Origin: an uncultured Bacilli bacterium
GTDB lineage: Bacteria > Bacillota_I > Bacilli_A > RF39 > UBA660
Assembly (NCBI GenBank): GCA_947594675.1
Contig: CANQEF010000069.1
Coordinates: 1 to 6,158, forward strand
Length of the DNA stretch: 6,158 bases
Reading direction: 5' to 3'
Shown: positions 6,015 to 6,158 of the stretch, in pieces
Numbering within the stretch: the stretch's first letter is position 1
How the letters are laid out: every line of letters starts with the position of its first letter
Notes under the pieces: generated by a model
What the model was told of the DNA's origin: nothing
The model's database searches: none
Seen by the model: only the letters and a program-made list of their open reading frames with translations
Position numbers and translations under genes: made by a program

Positions 6015-6033
6015 ATTTTGTCTTTGACAAAAT
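6015..6033. repeat. 8-bp inverted repeat
   Basis: ATTTTGTC (6015-6022) and GACAAAAT (6026-6033) pair perfectly around TTT. No T-run follows, so it is not itself a good terminator; it may be an accessory hairpin or a protein site 27 bases after the decayed gene. Confidence 0.35.
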
Positions 6034-6039
6034 TATTAA

Positions 6040-6087
6040 CCCCAGGAATTTTAACAAATGTATCAAAATGTCCTGTGGGGATTTTTT
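6040..6087 (+). terminator. intrinsic terminator at the right end
   Basis: CCCCAGGA (6040-6047) pairs with TCCTGTGGGG (6071-6080) as 8 bp with a 2-base bulge, probably extended by A-T pairs inward, and is followed by A and six T (6082-6087). It would end plus-strand transcripts running through the decayed HTH gene, 53 bases after its stop. Confidence 0.65.
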
Positions 6088-6158
6088 ATCTTATAGGAAA
6101 GTTCAAGAAAAGTAAAAAAAGATAAGTTAGCAAATAGAAAACGAGTTAGACATAGAAA
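6088..6158. other. no supported feature
   Basis: The final 71 bases are purine-rich on the plus strand. One frame is open to the window edge but has no start codon and encodes only a lysine- and arginine-rich run. Nothing here can be supported. Confidence 0.4.

Noticed and set aside
5994..6091. Minus-strand frame reading HFDTFVKIPGVNNFVKDK
   Set aside because: It is only about 32 codons with no start, and it runs through a hairpin with a T-run that is better explained as a terminator for the plus strand.
6097..6158. Open plus-strand frame rich in Lys and Arg at the window edge
   Set aside because: No start codon or ribosome site, and the composition follows from a purine-rich tract.

Overview
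The window comes from a very AT-rich, low-GC Gram-positive bacterium (Bacillota). Four genes at the left end point there: rsmA (ksgA), yabG, veg and spoVG, a neighbourhood known from Bacillus and its relatives. YabG is a spore-coat protease, so the organism probably is, or recently was, an endospore former. I cannot name a genus. In B. subtilis, sspF, ispE, purR and yabJ lie between veg and spoVG; here those two genes are adjacent.

Left block (1-2212, + strand), conserved core: rsmA lacks its first residues because the window starts inside it. yabG follows after 40 bases and veg after 9 more. spoVG has its own vegetative-type promoter (TTGATA, 17 bp, TACAAT), a strong ribosome binding site, and a compact GAAA-loop terminator behind it.

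Middle junction (2213-2862): this stretch has no intact gene but is not empty. The minus strand carries, in transcription order, a promoter, 46 bases closely resembling the 5' half of a glycine tRNA (no T arm, no acceptor partner, broken anticodon loop), a 7-bp hairpin, and a small Xre-type helix-turn-helix gene that is out of frame by one base near two A-runs. The plus strand carries an extended -10 promoter that drives the next block divergently.

Accessory block (2863-4992, + strand): two genes of unrecognised family sit 12 bases apart, each with a strong Shine-Dalgarno. The first product is a hydrophilic 374-residue protein with an N/Q-rich linker. The second is a 330-residue protein with a four-cysteine zinc ribbon and a helical C-terminal half. 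They are probably one operon and may act together.

Right block (4993-6158): a hairpin follows the operon, then a stretch with a possible eroded coding relic, then a second HTH gene that is clearly decayed (ACG where the start should be, an in-frame stop, a one-base frameshift) but keeps a long open C-terminal part. A terminator-like hairpin follows, and the last 70 bases show nothing I can support.

Overall, a conserved housekeeping and sporulation cluster ends cleanly at the spoVG terminator and abuts an accessory segment with tRNA debris, two broken HTH regulators and an unknown two-gene operon. An old integration or rearrangement site explains this well, but that is inference.
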